Below are positions 8,779 through 18,324 of a DNA stretch of 64,000 nt, one piece after another. The notes beneath the pieces were generated by a model. The model made no database searches, was not told the DNA's origin, and worked only from the letters and a program-made list of their open reading frames with translations. Every line of letters starts with the position of its first letter. The first letter of the stretch is position 1. A program made the position numbers and the translations under genes. Origin of the DNA: Bryobacteraceae bacterium (GTDB taxonomy: Bacteria; Acidobacteriota; Terriglobia; Bryobacterales; Bryobacteraceae); assembly GCA_025980665.1 (NCBI GenBank), contig JAICXC010000002.1:26057-90056 (forward strand), given 5' to 3'.

Positions 8779-9096
8779 CTACGACGCCAACAGGTTTTGT
8801 AGGGGTCGGGCAGGCCCGACCCGCCAACGATTAGCCGTGCTGCCTTCCAGCATGCACCGCCGCAGCCCTTCACGACCTTCCACCCGCACGGAACCCCTGC
8901 GCGGCGACACGCGATACCCCGTCCTCGCCCCCCGGTCGAGCATCAGGGAATCGAGCGGCCAGTCCGAATCGGCGCATAGCTGGATTCCGCCGTCACGGCT
9001 GATCAAGACCGTCATTTCCTGGCAGCTTTCCCCCCGCTCGAGCGCGGCCAGGGCGGCATCCATCAGACTCTGGGCTTGTTCGGCGAACCGCTGCAC
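8779..9096 (-). CDS. Hypothetical protein, 105 aa, tail overrun by a hairpin repeat
   Basis: A soluble protein beginning MQRFAEQAQSLMDAALAALERG, then GESCQEMTVLISRDGGIQLCADSDWPLDSL and GYRVSPRRGSVRVEGREGLRRC. The composition and evenly spaced conserved-looking blocks support a real gene, and I believe similar short proteins recur in Acidobacteriota. The last residues (RWRVGPARPLQNLLAS) are encoded by a GC-rich perfect palindrome at 8803-8822, so the natural C-terminus was probably extended by that repeat. The opposite-strand ORF 8837-9304 is a shadow. Function unknown. Confidence 0.6.
   Translation of the reverse strand: MQRFAEQAQSLMDAALAALERGESCQEMTVLISRDGGIQLCADSDWPLDSLMLDRGARTGYRVSPRRGSVRVEGREGLRRCMLEGSTANRWRVGPARPLQNLLAS
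8803..8822. repeat. REP-like perfect hairpin
   Basis: GGGTCGGGC-AG-GCCCGACCC has perfect 9-bp arms and a 2-nt gap. It lies inside the 3' end of the 105-aa ORF and has no U-tract, so it is not a typical terminator. It looks like a mobile palindromic repeat of the REP kind. Confidence 0.7.
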
Positions 9097-9207
9097 CCAC
9101 TACTTATCGCGATCCCGGACCGACGTTTCACTGTATTTGAGAACTAGTACTTTACTCCATCCCCGGTCTAAGGGTGCATGGTATTCTGTTACTTCCGATA
9201 GGCTACA

Positions 9208-10299
9208 GTGCTTTCCCGCAGGATATTTCTGCAAAGCGGGGCGTGTGTGCTCGGCGCGCCCTTCATCAACCGTGGGCGCTTCTCTCTATTTGCCGGGACT
9301 ATAGACGAGTACTCGTCGCTCGCCGTGGATCTGGTGCGCGAATCCACCGTGATCGACATGCTGGGCCTGCTCACCCTGGATTTCAAGAAACTGGACATTT
9401 GGCGAACCCGCCCCGCCAGTTTCCGTCTGGCGGATTTCCAGCGCCTCAAGGATTCCGGCATCACCGTCTTCCATCCCGCGGTTGGCTACGTTGAGGGAAA
9501 CATCTATGCCCAATCGACGGCGGATATCACTGGTTGGGATGCCTTCATCGATGCGCATCCGGAATACTTCATTCGTGTGTGCGGTCCCGCCGACGTTCCC
9601 CGCGCCAAGGCCGAAGGGAAACTCGGGATCATCGTCGGTGAGCAGAATTCGAATCACTTTCGGACCGTAGATGATGTCGACGCGTTCTACAAACTGGGGC
9701 AGCGGGTGTCTCAGCTCACCTATCGCGACAATGCTTTAGGGGGCGGTTCCACCGACCCCGCGGAGCAGGGCCTGACCGAGTACGGCGAGCAGGTCGTGGC
9801 GCGGATGAACCGGCTGGGCATGGCGGTCGATATCTCGCACTGCGGCGACCGCACCACGCTCGATGTGATCGAGACTTCCACGAAGCCGGTTCTCATCACG
9901 CATTCGAATTGCCGGGCGCTCATGCCCCATAGCGCCCGCTGCAAGACGGACGAAGCGATTCGCAAGCTAGCGGCCAAGGGCGGTGTGGTGGGCGTTACCA
10001 TGGAGCGATTATTCGTGGGGACCGGACGAACGGTAACTATCGAGAATGTCCTCGATCACGTGGATCACGTGGCGAAAGTCGCCGGTGTGGAGCATGTCGG
10101 CCTGGGGAGTGACGTCGACTTGGACGGCCGCGATGGCGCGCTTGCGTCTAAGAAGAACGATCTGGACGGCCTCCAGTACGCGCGTAAAGTCTTCGAACTG
10201 GCCGAAGGATTGGTCCGTAGGAAGTACTCGAATACCGATATCCAACTCATCCTGGGAAGCAATTTCCAACGAGCACTGACGGACATCTGGCAAGGCTGA
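9208..10299 (+). CDS. Tat-exported membrane dipeptidase-like protein (peptidase M19)
   Basis: A 363-residue renal-dipeptidase-fold protein. The N-terminus MLSRRIFLQSGACVLG carries a twin-arginine signal, so it should be exported folded. Family blocks are LGIIVGEQNSNHF (the bridging Glu), QLTYRDNALGGGSTDPAEQGLTEYG, VDISHCGDRTTLDV and PVLITHSNCRAL (zinc His ligands), and GLGSDVDLDG. The usual N-terminal HxD zinc motif is not intact: the matching place reads STVIDMLG, with Val where His is expected. Activity is therefore uncertain. The start is GTG 9208, which fits the Tat motif. Confidence 0.85.
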   Translation: MLSRRIFLQSGACVLGAPFINRGRFSLFAGTIDEYSSLAVDLVRESTVIDMLGLLTLDFKKLDIWRTRPASFRLADFQRLKDSGITVFHPAVGYVEGNIYAQSTADITGWDAFIDAHPEYFIRVCGPADVPRAKAEGKLGIIVGEQNSNHFRTVDDVDAFYKLGQRVSQLTYRDNALGGGSTDPAEQGLTEYGEQVVARMNRLGMAVDISHCGDRTTLDVIETSTKPVLITHSNCRALMPHSARCKTDEAIRKLAAKGGVVGVTMERLFVGTGRTVTIENVLDHVDHVAKVAGVEHVGLGSDVDLDGRDGALASKKNDLDGLQYARKVFELAEGLVRRKYSNTDIQLILGSNFQRALTDIWQG

Positions 10300-10355
10300 A
10301 TGAGTCAGCCTCATTCAAAGATGGTGTGATAGAATCGCGGGCGAGGTCCCACTCC

Positions 10356-11342
10356 ATGAAGAGCTTCGGTATTTGCCTGGTTTTAGCGCTCCCCCTAGCC
10401 GCCGGCTCGGTTCGCGTCATCCAGACCAACGCTGCGGGTGACACCGCGCTGTTCATCGATCCCGCCACCAATAAAGTCGTCCTCACGGTGAAGGATCTGG
10501 AGGCCCCCCACGGAGTTACCTCCTCGCCCGATGGCACCCGCGCGTATTTCACGGTGGAATCCGACAGCACCGTAGTCGCGGTCGACACTAGGACCGGCAA
10601 GCATATCGGCAAGGTGGCTTTGAGCGGACATCCGAACAACATCGCCGTGTCCAAGGATGGGAAGCTGATTTTCGCTGGTATCGCCGTAGCGCCCGGCGCG
10701 ATAGACGTGATCGATGCCGCCACCATGAAGAACATCAAGAGCATCAAGGTCAAGGGCGCCGTGCATAACGTCTACGTGACGCCGGACGGAAAATGGGTGG
10801 TCTCGGGATCGGTCGGGAGCCGCGTCCTTACTGTGATAGACCTGGCCAAGCTGGAAGTAGCCTGGGATCATACCTTCGATAAAGGCGTACGCTGCATGAC
10901 CTTCGACACGGCGCCCGATGGCTCCGCCGCTCACGTTTACCTGCAGCTTTCCGATGTGCACGGATTTGCCGTCCTGGATCTCAAGACGCATGAAGAAGTT
11001 GCGCGAATCATGCTGCCTAACGAACCCAAGGTCGGCGAAGTTCACAGCGGCGCGCCTTCGCACGGGATCGGAATAACACCCGATAAGAAGACCCTGGCGG
11101 TGGATAGTTCCGTCGCGAATGGCGTATTCTTCTACTCGATGCCGGATCTCAAAGTCATTGGATTTGTACCTACCGGGCCGACGCCGGATTGGTTGACGTT
11201 CACTCCCGACAGCAAGATGGTCTACGTCGCAAATGCTGGGGCTAATAACGTGTCTGCCGTGGACATCCAGGCGCGCAAAGTTGTCGCCGTTATTCCGGTG
11301 GGCGAAGTTCCCAAGCGGAACGCCACCGTAGTGATTCCCTAA
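10356..11342 (+). CDS. Exported YncE-like beta-propeller protein
   Basis: I start at ATG 10356 so that a clean signal peptide (MKSFGICLVLALPLAAGS) leads the protein, not at GTG 10326. The 328-aa product is built from repeated blades with the YVTN/YncE pattern: HGVTSSPDGTRAYF, HPNNIAVSKDGKLIF, VYVTPDGKWVVSG, HGIGITPDKKTLAV and DWLTFTPDSKMVYVANAG. Such periplasmic seven-bladed propellers bind partners or small ligands and are often found beside redox enzymes. It overlaps the convergent 5'-nucleotidase gene by 3 bp. Confidence 0.85.
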   Translation: MKSFGICLVLALPLAAGSVRVIQTNAAGDTALFIDPATNKVVLTVKDLEAPHGVTSSPDGTRAYFTVESDSTVVAVDTRTGKHIGKVALSGHPNNIAVSKDGKLIFAGIAVAPGAIDVIDAATMKNIKSIKVKGAVHNVYVTPDGKWVVSGSVGSRVLTVIDLAKLEVAWDHTFDKGVRCMTFDTAPDGSAAHVYLQLSDVHGFAVLDLKTHEEVARIMLPNEPKVGEVHSGAPSHGIGITPDKKTLAVDSSVANGVFFYSMPDLKVIGFVPTGPTPDWLTFTPDSKMVYVANAGANNVSAVDIQARKVVAVIPVGEVPKRNATVVIP

Positions 11343-12685
11343 GGAATCACTTTCCGTTGCTTGATCCAGTCGATCAGTACGTCGCGCAGCAGCACGCCCT
11401 GATCGTGGCGTGGAAACACCTTGCCTTTGTCAGCCCAGCTCTGCGCAACGAAATCTGTAGTGTCCAGACGATACACCCGCTTGGGATCCAGCGACGCCGT
11501 CACGACCGGGTCCGTGCCGCCGGAAGGGTCCTTCAAGGCGGCCAGTTGATCGCCTGGAATTTCAAGTGTCACCACCGCATTTGCAAAAGGCATCACGTTC
11601 CCGACGTGGCGCGCCAGCAACTCGCCTTTATGCAGTGCGTCGCGAACGCTCCCCCGGTTGGTAAACGCAAAGTCCGCGGGCATCCCGTCGAGCATGGCTC
11701 GCTCCATCAGGGTTTTTACCTCTGCTCGCGGGATCTCGCGTGTTGCGCGGCCAATGGGAACGTCGACCAGCGCCGAGACTCTCGCTTCCCACTTCTCGAC
11801 CTGGGCCTCGACCGTAGGATCGGCCGGGTACTCGCTGTCGTCCACGGGAATTCCGGTCCATTCGTGTGAGACGATGCGGCGGGTCGCGGTGTCATAGCGC
11901 AGAACCATGCGGCCTACCTGGCGTCCGTAGCCTTCCGCGTGGATCACGAACTTTCCGTCAATCTCGACGGGTTCTTTCCACGGCCTGTGGTCGTGCCCGA
12001 TCACTACCACGCTGACGTCCGGCAGATTGTGCAGGATGGATTCCCCCTCGGCCTTCTCAATGTGCCCCAGGACCACCACCATGTCGGCCTGTTCTTTTGC
12101 TCGCGCAACAATCGGCCGGAGAGTCTCGACGATCGGCGCGGCGCCATAGGGACCCACTTTGTCTCGAGTCGTACTGCCTAGAAGGTTTTCGAGCAGCGCA
12201 CCGACCACCGCGACCCGTATACCTCCAACGTCGCGAACCACATAGGGGGGATTCACCAGCCGGTTCCCTGAAGCGTCCACCGTATTCGCGCTGACCGTGG
12301 GGAAACTCGCGATCTGCATGTAATCGCGAATCTTCATCCAGCCATAGTCAAATTCGTGGTTGCCCAGACAGTTGACATCGATGCCCAGTTTGTTAGCGAT
12401 CTCGTAATCCGGTGCGCCTTGAAACACAGTGCTGACCGGAGTACCCTCTACCAGATCGCCCGCGTTGAGCGTCAGTGATGCGCTAGCCGCGGCTCGTTCG
12501 CGATTGAGCAATGTGGCTAGGTGGGCCACACCTCCGATGCCATCAGGATCCGGAAGCAGGCGGTCGTGGAAATCGTTGAAGTGCAGGATGGTGAGCTCGT
12601 GGACATTGCTCTGCCGGCAGCCCGCCAATACCCCGGCCCACAGGAGAACAAAAGAGGTAAGAAGTGTTCGGCGGCGAAGGACCAA
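11339..12685 (-). CDS. 5'-nucleotidase/UshA-like metallophosphoesterase lipoprotein
   Basis: A 448-residue lipoprotein: residues 1-22 form a signal with lipobox LAGC (Cys23). The N-terminal calcineurin-like domain shows all metal motifs: LHFNDFHDRL, NAGDLVEG, CLGNHEFDYG, VLGHIEKAEGE and VIGHDHRPW. The C-terminal 5'-nucleotidase domain follows (FAFTNRGSVRDAL, FANAVVTLEIPGDQL, YRLDTTDFVA). It should hydrolyse nucleotides or related phosphomonoesters in the periplasm. It is convergent with the YncE-like gene and lies 19 bp downstream of the small cytochrome gene on the same strand. Confidence 0.9.
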   Translation of the reverse strand: MVLRRRTLLTSFVLLWAGVLAGCRQSNVHELTILHFNDFHDRLLPDPDGIGGVAHLATLLNRERAAASASLTLNAGDLVEGTPVSTVFQGAPDYEIANKLGIDVNCLGNHEFDYGWMKIRDYMQIASFPTVSANTVDASGNRLVNPPYVVRDVGGIRVAVVGALLENLLGSTTRDKVGPYGAAPIVETLRPIVARAKEQADMVVVLGHIEKAEGESILHNLPDVSVVVIGHDHRPWKEPVEIDGKFVIHAEGYGRQVGRMVLRYDTATRRIVSHEWTGIPVDDSEYPADPTVEAQVEKWEARVSALVDVPIGRATREIPRAEVKTLMERAMLDGMPADFAFTNRGSVRDALHKGELLARHVGNVMPFANAVVTLEIPGDQLAALKDPSGGTDPVVTASLDPKRVYRLDTTDFVAQSWADKGKVFPRHDQGVLLRDVLIDWIKQRKVIP

Positions 12686-12704
12686 ATTAAATTATCGCCC
12701 GCCG

Positions 12705-13118
12705 TTACTTCGACTGGGAGCCGCGAGCCCAGTCGGCGATGGTCTTCCAGTCGGGATCGTTTTTCGACTGGAATTGGCGGCCCCCGCTATGAAAATCGTC
12801 GCCGCCAGCGGTCCCCGCCAAGGGATGTTTCAGGATCGGGCTGGAAAGCAGATTTGCCGAGTTCACCAACCTGGAGACGGCTTCGAAGTTCTTCCGCGAC
12901 TCCTCTTCGGTCCAGTTGGTTGCGCCAGGATCCAGCGGTTGCAGGCGGAACGCATTGCCTGCGCCAGCGTGACACACCACGCAGCGGGCGTGGCCCTCCC
13001 GCTTCTTAAGGAAAATGGGCTCCACTTTCGCGCGATACGTCGCGAAATCGAGCGACTGTGCCGCAGCAAACGACGCTGCGATTGCTATCACGATGGCGAG
13101 CCGGGCTGGGGTAGTCAT
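12705..13118 (-). CDS. Small exported c-type cytochrome-like protein
   Basis: I start at ATG 13118 (MTTPARLAIVIAIAASFAAAQ), which gives a signal peptide and a 137-aa protein; the track's longer form adds an unrelated basic leader. A single haem-binding CVVCH lies at residues 46-50, and the region FATYRAKVEPIFLKKREGHARCVVCHAGAG resembles the PSD1 / planctomycete cytochrome c module. No distal Met is obvious. It precedes the 5'-nucleotidase gene on the same strand and is probably co-transcribed with it. Confidence 0.75.
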   Translation of the reverse strand: MTTPARLAIVIAIAASFAAAQSLDFATYRAKVEPIFLKKREGHARCVVCHAGAGNAFRLQPLDPGATNWTEEESRKNFEAVSRLVNSANLLSSPILKHPLAGTAGGDDFHSGGRQFQSKNDPDWKTIADWARGSQSK

Positions 13119-13158
13119 ATGTCTTTCGCTAATGTTCGCGCGCGGCCCATAATACCAC

Positions 13159-13416
13159 ATGGGATTCGCGTTGTGGATCGACGCCAAAGATGGCCTTGCG
13201 TGGGCGCAAGGTACGCATGAATACCGTCCCATGGGCAGCGCCGTAATCGCATCCACCGACCAGTTCCGGCAGCGCGATTTTCGAAAGACGCGGCGTCCAC
13301 CCGCCCATTTGCGCCGATCTTTCGTGGGATTTTTCGGATCGCTCGAGGAGGTCAACGTGAGGTTAAGGCTGCAGGGCAAGTGGAGGCGCCGGGCTACCCC
13401 GGCCCACCTCCTTTAA
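13159..13416 (+). CDS. Hypothetical protein, 85 aa, tail overrun by a hairpin repeat
   Basis: The frame begins MGFALWIDAKDGLAWAQGTH and continues EYRPMGSAVIASTDQFRQRDF, then RRSFVGFFGSLEEVNVRLRL. The composition is that of a folded soluble protein, and the gene fills an otherwise empty 330 bp divergent gap. The last 13 residues (GKWRRRATPAHLL) are written by the GC-rich palindrome at 13381-13411, as in the 105-aa gene at 8779. The family is not recognised. It ends 31 bp before the dioxygenase start. Confidence 0.45.
   Translation: MGFALWIDAKDGLAWAQGTHEYRPMGSAVIASTDQFRQRDFRKTRRPPAHLRRSFVGFFGSLEEVNVRLRLQGKWRRRATPAHLL
13381..13411. repeat. GC-rich imperfect hairpin
   Basis: GGAGG.GCCGGG pairs with CCCGGC..CCTCC around a CTAC loop. 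A short CTTTAAA follows, so weak termination is possible, but its place inside the 3' end of an ORF and the lack of a clean U-tract favour a REP-like element. It immediately precedes the -10 box of the extradiol dioxygenase gene. Confidence 0.5.
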
Positions 13417-13430
13417 ACCCGCTCTCGCGG

Positions 13431-13436
13431 TATACT
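13431..13436 (+). promoter_or_regulatory. -10 box TATACT giving a very short leader
   Basis: TATACT ends 11 nt before ATG 13448. A transcript starting 6-7 nt downstream would have a leader of about 5 nt with no Shine-Dalgarno site. No convincing -35 hexamer is visible 16-18 bp upstream, where the hairpin repeat lies. Confidence 0.45.
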
Positions 13437-13447
13437 TTACAGTTTGC

Positions 13448-14434
13448 ATGCAAAACGAACCCATCACGGACATCGCCCACCTGGGCCACCTGGAGCTTTT
13501 CACTCCTAAACCCGACGAAAGCGTGCGTTTCTTCGTCGACATCATGGGGATGACTGAAAGTGGCCGGGAAGGCGACTCGGTCTACCTGCGCGCCTGGGAC
13601 GACTACGAGCGCCATACCCTCAAGCTCACCGCCGCCAAACAAGCTGGAATGGGCCATATGGGACTTCGCGCACGTAGCCCGCAGGCGCTGGAACGTCGCG
13701 TAGCCGCTCTCAAGGGCACCGAATTCGCCATCGGCTGGGATAAGGGCGATTTGTGCCACGGGCCCGCGTTTGTGTGCCAGGATCCGGACGGCCACAAGAT
13801 CCAGCTGTATTACGAAACTCAATGGTATGACGCGCCTGCGAACTTGAAACCAGCGCTCAAGAACCAGGCGCAGCGGTTTCCGGCGCGAGGCTGCAACGTT
13901 CGCCGCCTGGATCATTGGAACGGCCTGGCGGTCGACATCAAGGCGAATCGCGAGTTCTTCGAAAACTACCTGGGATTCCGACTCACCGAGCAGATCGTCC
14001 TCGATACCGGCGTCGAGGCCGCGATGTGGATGACCTGCACCAACAAGAGCTACGATTTCGCTTACACCAAGGACGCGACCGGCACCAAGGGCCGATTCCA
14101 TCACGTAACTTATGCGGTCAATAGCCGCGAGGAAGTTTTGCTGGCCGCCGATATTTTCCTGGAACACGGCGTCAAGATTGAAACTGGTCCGCATAAACAC
14201 GCGATCCAGCAGACGTTTTTCCTGTATGTTTACGAACCCGGAGGGAACCGCGTCGAGATCGCCAACGCGGGGGCGCGTCTGATCCTGGCGCCCGACTGGA
14301 AGCCCATCCGCTGGACCGAGACCGAGCGGAAAAAGGGCCAGGCCTGGGGTCTGAAGACCATCGAATCTTTCCATATTTACGGCACCCCGGCGGTTCCAGG
14401 CCATCCCGGTAGCGGACCTGAATCCGGGTCGTAA
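13448..14434 (+). CDS. Extradiol (VOC-superfamily) ring-cleavage dioxygenase, metapyrocatechase type
   Basis: A 328-residue, two-domain vicinal-oxygen-chelate protein of the length of catechol 2,3-dioxygenase. The N-terminal VOC module (HLGHLELFTPKPDESVRFFV) lacks metal ligands, as usual. The C-terminal module has the Fe(II) triad in the right places: His156 in RRLDHWNGL, His219 in RFHHVTY and Glu270 in EPGGNRVE. It should cleave a catecholic ring meta to the hydroxyls. It sits 71 bp before a LigM-like O-demethylase on the same strand, so methoxylated aromatics made catecholic by that enzyme are plausible substrates. The exact substrate is unknown. Confidence 0.88.
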   Translation: MQNEPITDIAHLGHLELFTPKPDESVRFFVDIMGMTESGREGDSVYLRAWDDYERHTLKLTAAKQAGMGHMGLRARSPQALERRVAALKGTEFAIGWDKGDLCHGPAFVCQDPDGHKIQLYYETQWYDAPANLKPALKNQAQRFPARGCNVRRLDHWNGLAVDIKANREFFENYLGFRLTEQIVLDTGVEAAMWMTCTNKSYDFAYTKDATGTKGRFHHVTYAVNSREEVLLAADIFLEHGVKIETGPHKHAIQQTFFLYVYEPGGNRVEIANAGARLILAPDWKPIRWTETERKKGQAWGLKTIESFHIYGTPAVPGHPGSGPESGS

Positions 14435-14451
14435 ATTTACACAAGTGTTAA

Positions 14452-15900
<1,449 letters not shown>

Positions 15901-15932
15901 ACTATTTCCGGCGGTTGCTTAAGGCGTACGAA

Positions 15933-15960
15933 GGGGGCAGATTCATCTGTCCCCTTTTTT
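15933..15960 (+). terminator. Rho-independent terminator after the LigM-like gene
   Basis: GGGGGCAGAT-TC-ATCTGTCCCC followed by TTTTTT: a GC-rich stem with a tight loop and a six-T tract, 32 bp after the stop codon. It ends the dioxygenase/O-demethylase unit. Confidence 0.88.
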
Positions 15961-16027
15961 GTTTCTCCCATTGTGGCGAGGAATGCTTTGATCAAGCCGC
16001 ATTCCAATGTGATAAGTTTGAGTTGGA

Positions 16028-16153
16028 ATGAGGAACGCTGTTCTTCTTGTTATCGCAATCCCTGTTGGCTACTTCTTGATGGCAATGCAGTTCTCCGGAA
16101 CCAAATCGTGCCCTAAATGGCTTCGGGAGTTTCTGAATCGTCATAGTCGTTGA
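16028..16153 (+). CDS. Possible 41-aa membrane peptide
   Basis: ATG AGG AAC... encodes MRNAVLLVIAIPVGYFLMAM followed by a basic tail ending LNRHSR. A hydrophobic N-terminus and a basic C-terminus fit a small membrane or secreted peptide. It is too short for the ORF track, no strong ribosome site precedes it, and I know no homologue. It lies in the 300 bp gap between the terminator and galE, which otherwise holds only short inverted repeats. Confidence 0.3.
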   Translation: MRNAVLLVIAIPVGYFLMAMQFSGTKSCPKWLREFLNRHSR

Positions 16154-16203
16154 GCCGCCTCCAGCACCGTCCTTCTGTGTGATTGTGCCATAGTGAAAAC
16201 ATC

Positions 16204-17187
16204 TTGACGGGTCCCGTTCTGGTCGCCGGCGGCGCGGGCTACATTGGTAGTCACACTTGTAAATTGCTCGCTAAGGCGGGGCGCGAGCCTATCGTTCTCG
16301 ACAATCTCAGTACCGGGCATCGCTGGGCAGCCAAGTTCGGTCCGTTTTATGAAGGCGATATCGAAGACGGCGAGCTGGTGCAGAAGATTGTTCGCCAGCA
16401 CGGCATCACGGACGTAATCGATTTCGCTGCGAAAGCTTATGTTGGTGAATCGTACACCGATCCCGGTAAGTACTTTCGCGAGAACGTCGGCAAGACGATT
16501 CACTTTCTGGATGCCCTGATCGCGTCCGGTGCGAAGAACATTGTGTTCTCTTCCACCTGCGCCGTGTATGGGGATCCCGAGACCATCCCGATCACCGAAT
16601 CGGAGACGAAGAAGCCGGTGAACCCGTATGGCGATACTAAACTATTCGTCGAACGCATGCTGCATTGGCACGGGATCGCGCATGGCCTGAAGTGGGTTGC
16701 GCCCCGATATTTCAATGCCGCTGGCGCCGATCCTGAAGGCGAGCTGGGGGAACTGCACGAGCCGGAAACGCATCTGATTCCCGCCGCGTTCGAGGCGGTT
16801 CAGGGAAAAAGACCGCAGCTCGAAGTTTATGGCACAGATTATCCCACTCCGGACGGAACCGCTGTCCGCGATTACATTCACGTGTTCGATCTCGGCCGCG
16901 CCCATATTCTCGCGCTGGATTACTTGCGCCAGGGCGGGGAATCGATATCGGTCAATCTGGGTACCGGCGTCGGCCAATCTGTCCTGGACGTGGTGCGCGC
17001 GGTCGCTTCGGCTAGTGGTCATGACGTCCCGCACGTGCTTCGGCCGCGGCGCGCGGGCGATCCGCCGGAACTGGTAGCCGATCCTTCGCTAGCTAGGAAG
17101 GTGCTGGGCTGGACCGCCGAATACCGGGACATCAAACGGATCGTCGAGACCGCTTGGGCCTGGCACCAGCGTCACGTAACTTCTTAA
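16204..17187 (+). CDS. galE: UDP-glucose 4-epimerase
   Basis: An extended short-chain dehydrogenase that interconverts UDP-glucose and UDP-galactose. The NAD-binding GAGYIGS motif, VLDNLSTGH, FAAKAYVGESYTDP, SSTCAVYG, the catalytic Tyr-x3-Lys in NPYGDTK, and YFNAAGADPEGELGE are all present. I prefer TTG 16204 (MTGPVLVAGGAGYIGSHT), which matches the usual GalE start; the track's TTG 16183 adds seven residues. It is 58 bp upstream of a duplicated membrane protein on the same strand. Confidence 0.93.
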   Translation: MTGPVLVAGGAGYIGSHTCKLLAKAGREPIVLDNLSTGHRWAAKFGPFYEGDIEDGELVQKIVRQHGITDVIDFAAKAYVGESYTDPGKYFRENVGKTIHFLDALIASGAKNIVFSSTCAVYGDPETIPITESETKKPVNPYGDTKLFVERMLHWHGIAHGLKWVAPRYFNAAGADPEGELGELHEPETHLIPAAFEAVQGKRPQLEVYGTDYPTPDGTAVRDYIHVFDLGRAHILALDYLRQGGESISVNLGTGVGQSVLDVVRAVASASGHDVPHVLRPRRAGDPPELVADPSLARKVLGWTAEYRDIKRIVETAWAWHQRHVTS

Positions 17188-17245
17188 TCCTACCGCGGGG
17201 TTGTGATATAGTGGCTCGACTCACTTCCCAAGTCGGAGGCAATGC

Positions 17246-18295
17246 ATGAAACAGCCCGCACTCGGAATTGTCGCTACCGTCCTGATCGTGGCGGTCTCTC
17301 TGGGCGTCATTTCCCTGTTCGATTTTCCGACGTTCGGCAGCTGGGTGATCTTCGTTATGGCGGCCATAATTCCGATGGAAATCGTCATCGGCGTAACGTG
17401 GGGTGCCAATCCTGGTTTCGTCAGCTCTCACTCCCAGCCTTTGAAGGGAATTCTGCTGGTGCTGGTGAATATCGCGGTAGGTGTGGTCGTGGGTGGTATC
17501 TGCCATGTGGTCGTGGGGGGCGGCATTGCTCCGCCTACTCCGATTTTGGTCTTGTTCGGCATCGTTTCCGTCGTGGTCATGTTCTGGATGGCCATCATGT
17601 TTGGAGGATGGCCGTTCACCAGTTTGATCAAGAGTCCGGTGGGAGCCGGCTTGGCGATGCTGGCGGCGGTCTACATCATTAACTACCTGCTATTCCGCTT
17701 GTTTTTCGATTTCAGCTTTATGGCTGGAGCTCCGTGGTATCGCGCCAGTCTCGATCCGCATGGAATGTTCAACGGCGTCAATGCGCAGGTGTTCTACGTA
17801 ACTGCGCTCACTTTCCTGTTTGTAATGCTGCACTTCGATCTGTGGCCGTTTACATTGGCGCCGGCCGTGATGAAGCAGCCTGCACTCGGTATTGTATGGA
17901 CGCTGCTGGCGCTGGTGCTGGGCGCTGTTGCGTACTACATCGGTGTTAACACGATGGGCATGGATCCGATGATATTCCTCATATCCGGGCCGATCCCGTT
18001 CATCTTTGGAACCATCGTGGTGCTGAATATGCTGCACAACTCGCTATTCGCCAGGTTCACCCAGCCCGTGAAGGGGGTCTTGAACTGCGTGGCAGCCTTG
18101 GTCATCGGAGTCCTGCTGGCGAAGATGTATGGGGCGCTCGCGTCCACGGTGACCGGCGTACTTAAGCCGGGCCCGCCCACCAACGATTTCGAGATCTGGT
18201 TGGCGACGGCGCTGCTCGGTATAACCTTCCCATTCCTGATCTTCTTCGCCGAATTCTTTAAGATGTGGCCGCTCCGGAAGAGCAAACCGGAATAG
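17246..18295 (+). CDS. Polytopic membrane protein with internal duplication
   Basis: A 349-residue, roughly ten-helix membrane protein preceded by a good GGAGG site. It is internally repeated: MKQPALGIV at residue 1 recurs at 209, and SQPLKGILLVLVNIAVGVVVG (63-83) matches TQPVKGVLNCVAALVIGVLL (272-291) at the same 209-residue offset. A third related block, WPFTSLIKSPVGAGLAMLAA (122-141), aligns with the second repeat's entry (200 onward). This points to gene-internal tandem duplication, as in many transporters. The family is not recognised. It starts what looks like one operon with the intradiol dioxygenase (29 bp gap) and the TS-like trio, so uptake of the pathway substrate is a reasonable guess. 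Confidence 0.7.
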   Translation: MKQPALGIVATVLIVAVSLGVISLFDFPTFGSWVIFVMAAIIPMEIVIGVTWGANPGFVSSHSQPLKGILLVLVNIAVGVVVGGICHVVVGGGIAPPTPILVLFGIVSVVVMFWMAIMFGGWPFTSLIKSPVGAGLAMLAAVYIINYLLFRLFFDFSFMAGAPWYRASLDPHGMFNGVNAQVFYVTALTFLFVMLHFDLWPFTLAPAVMKQPALGIVWTLLALVLGAVAYYIGVNTMGMDPMIFLISGPIPFIFGTIVVLNMLHNSLFARFTQPVKGVLNCVAALVIGVLLAKMYGALASTVTGVLKPGPPTNDFEIWLATALLGITFPFLIFFAEFFKMWPLRKSKPE

Positions 18296-18324
18296 ACTAG
18301 TTGGAGACGAGGTAATCAATACAT

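Noticed and set aside
8837-9304. 155-aa plus-strand ORF over the 105-aa gene
   Set aside because: Arg/Ser/Pro-rich translation without domain features; the minus-strand frame looks more protein-like, though neither has a known family.
13394-14404. 336-aa ORF on the minus strand opposite the extradiol dioxygenase
   Set aside because: It is antisense to a gene with a full set of VOC metal ligands; its own translation has no recognisable domain.
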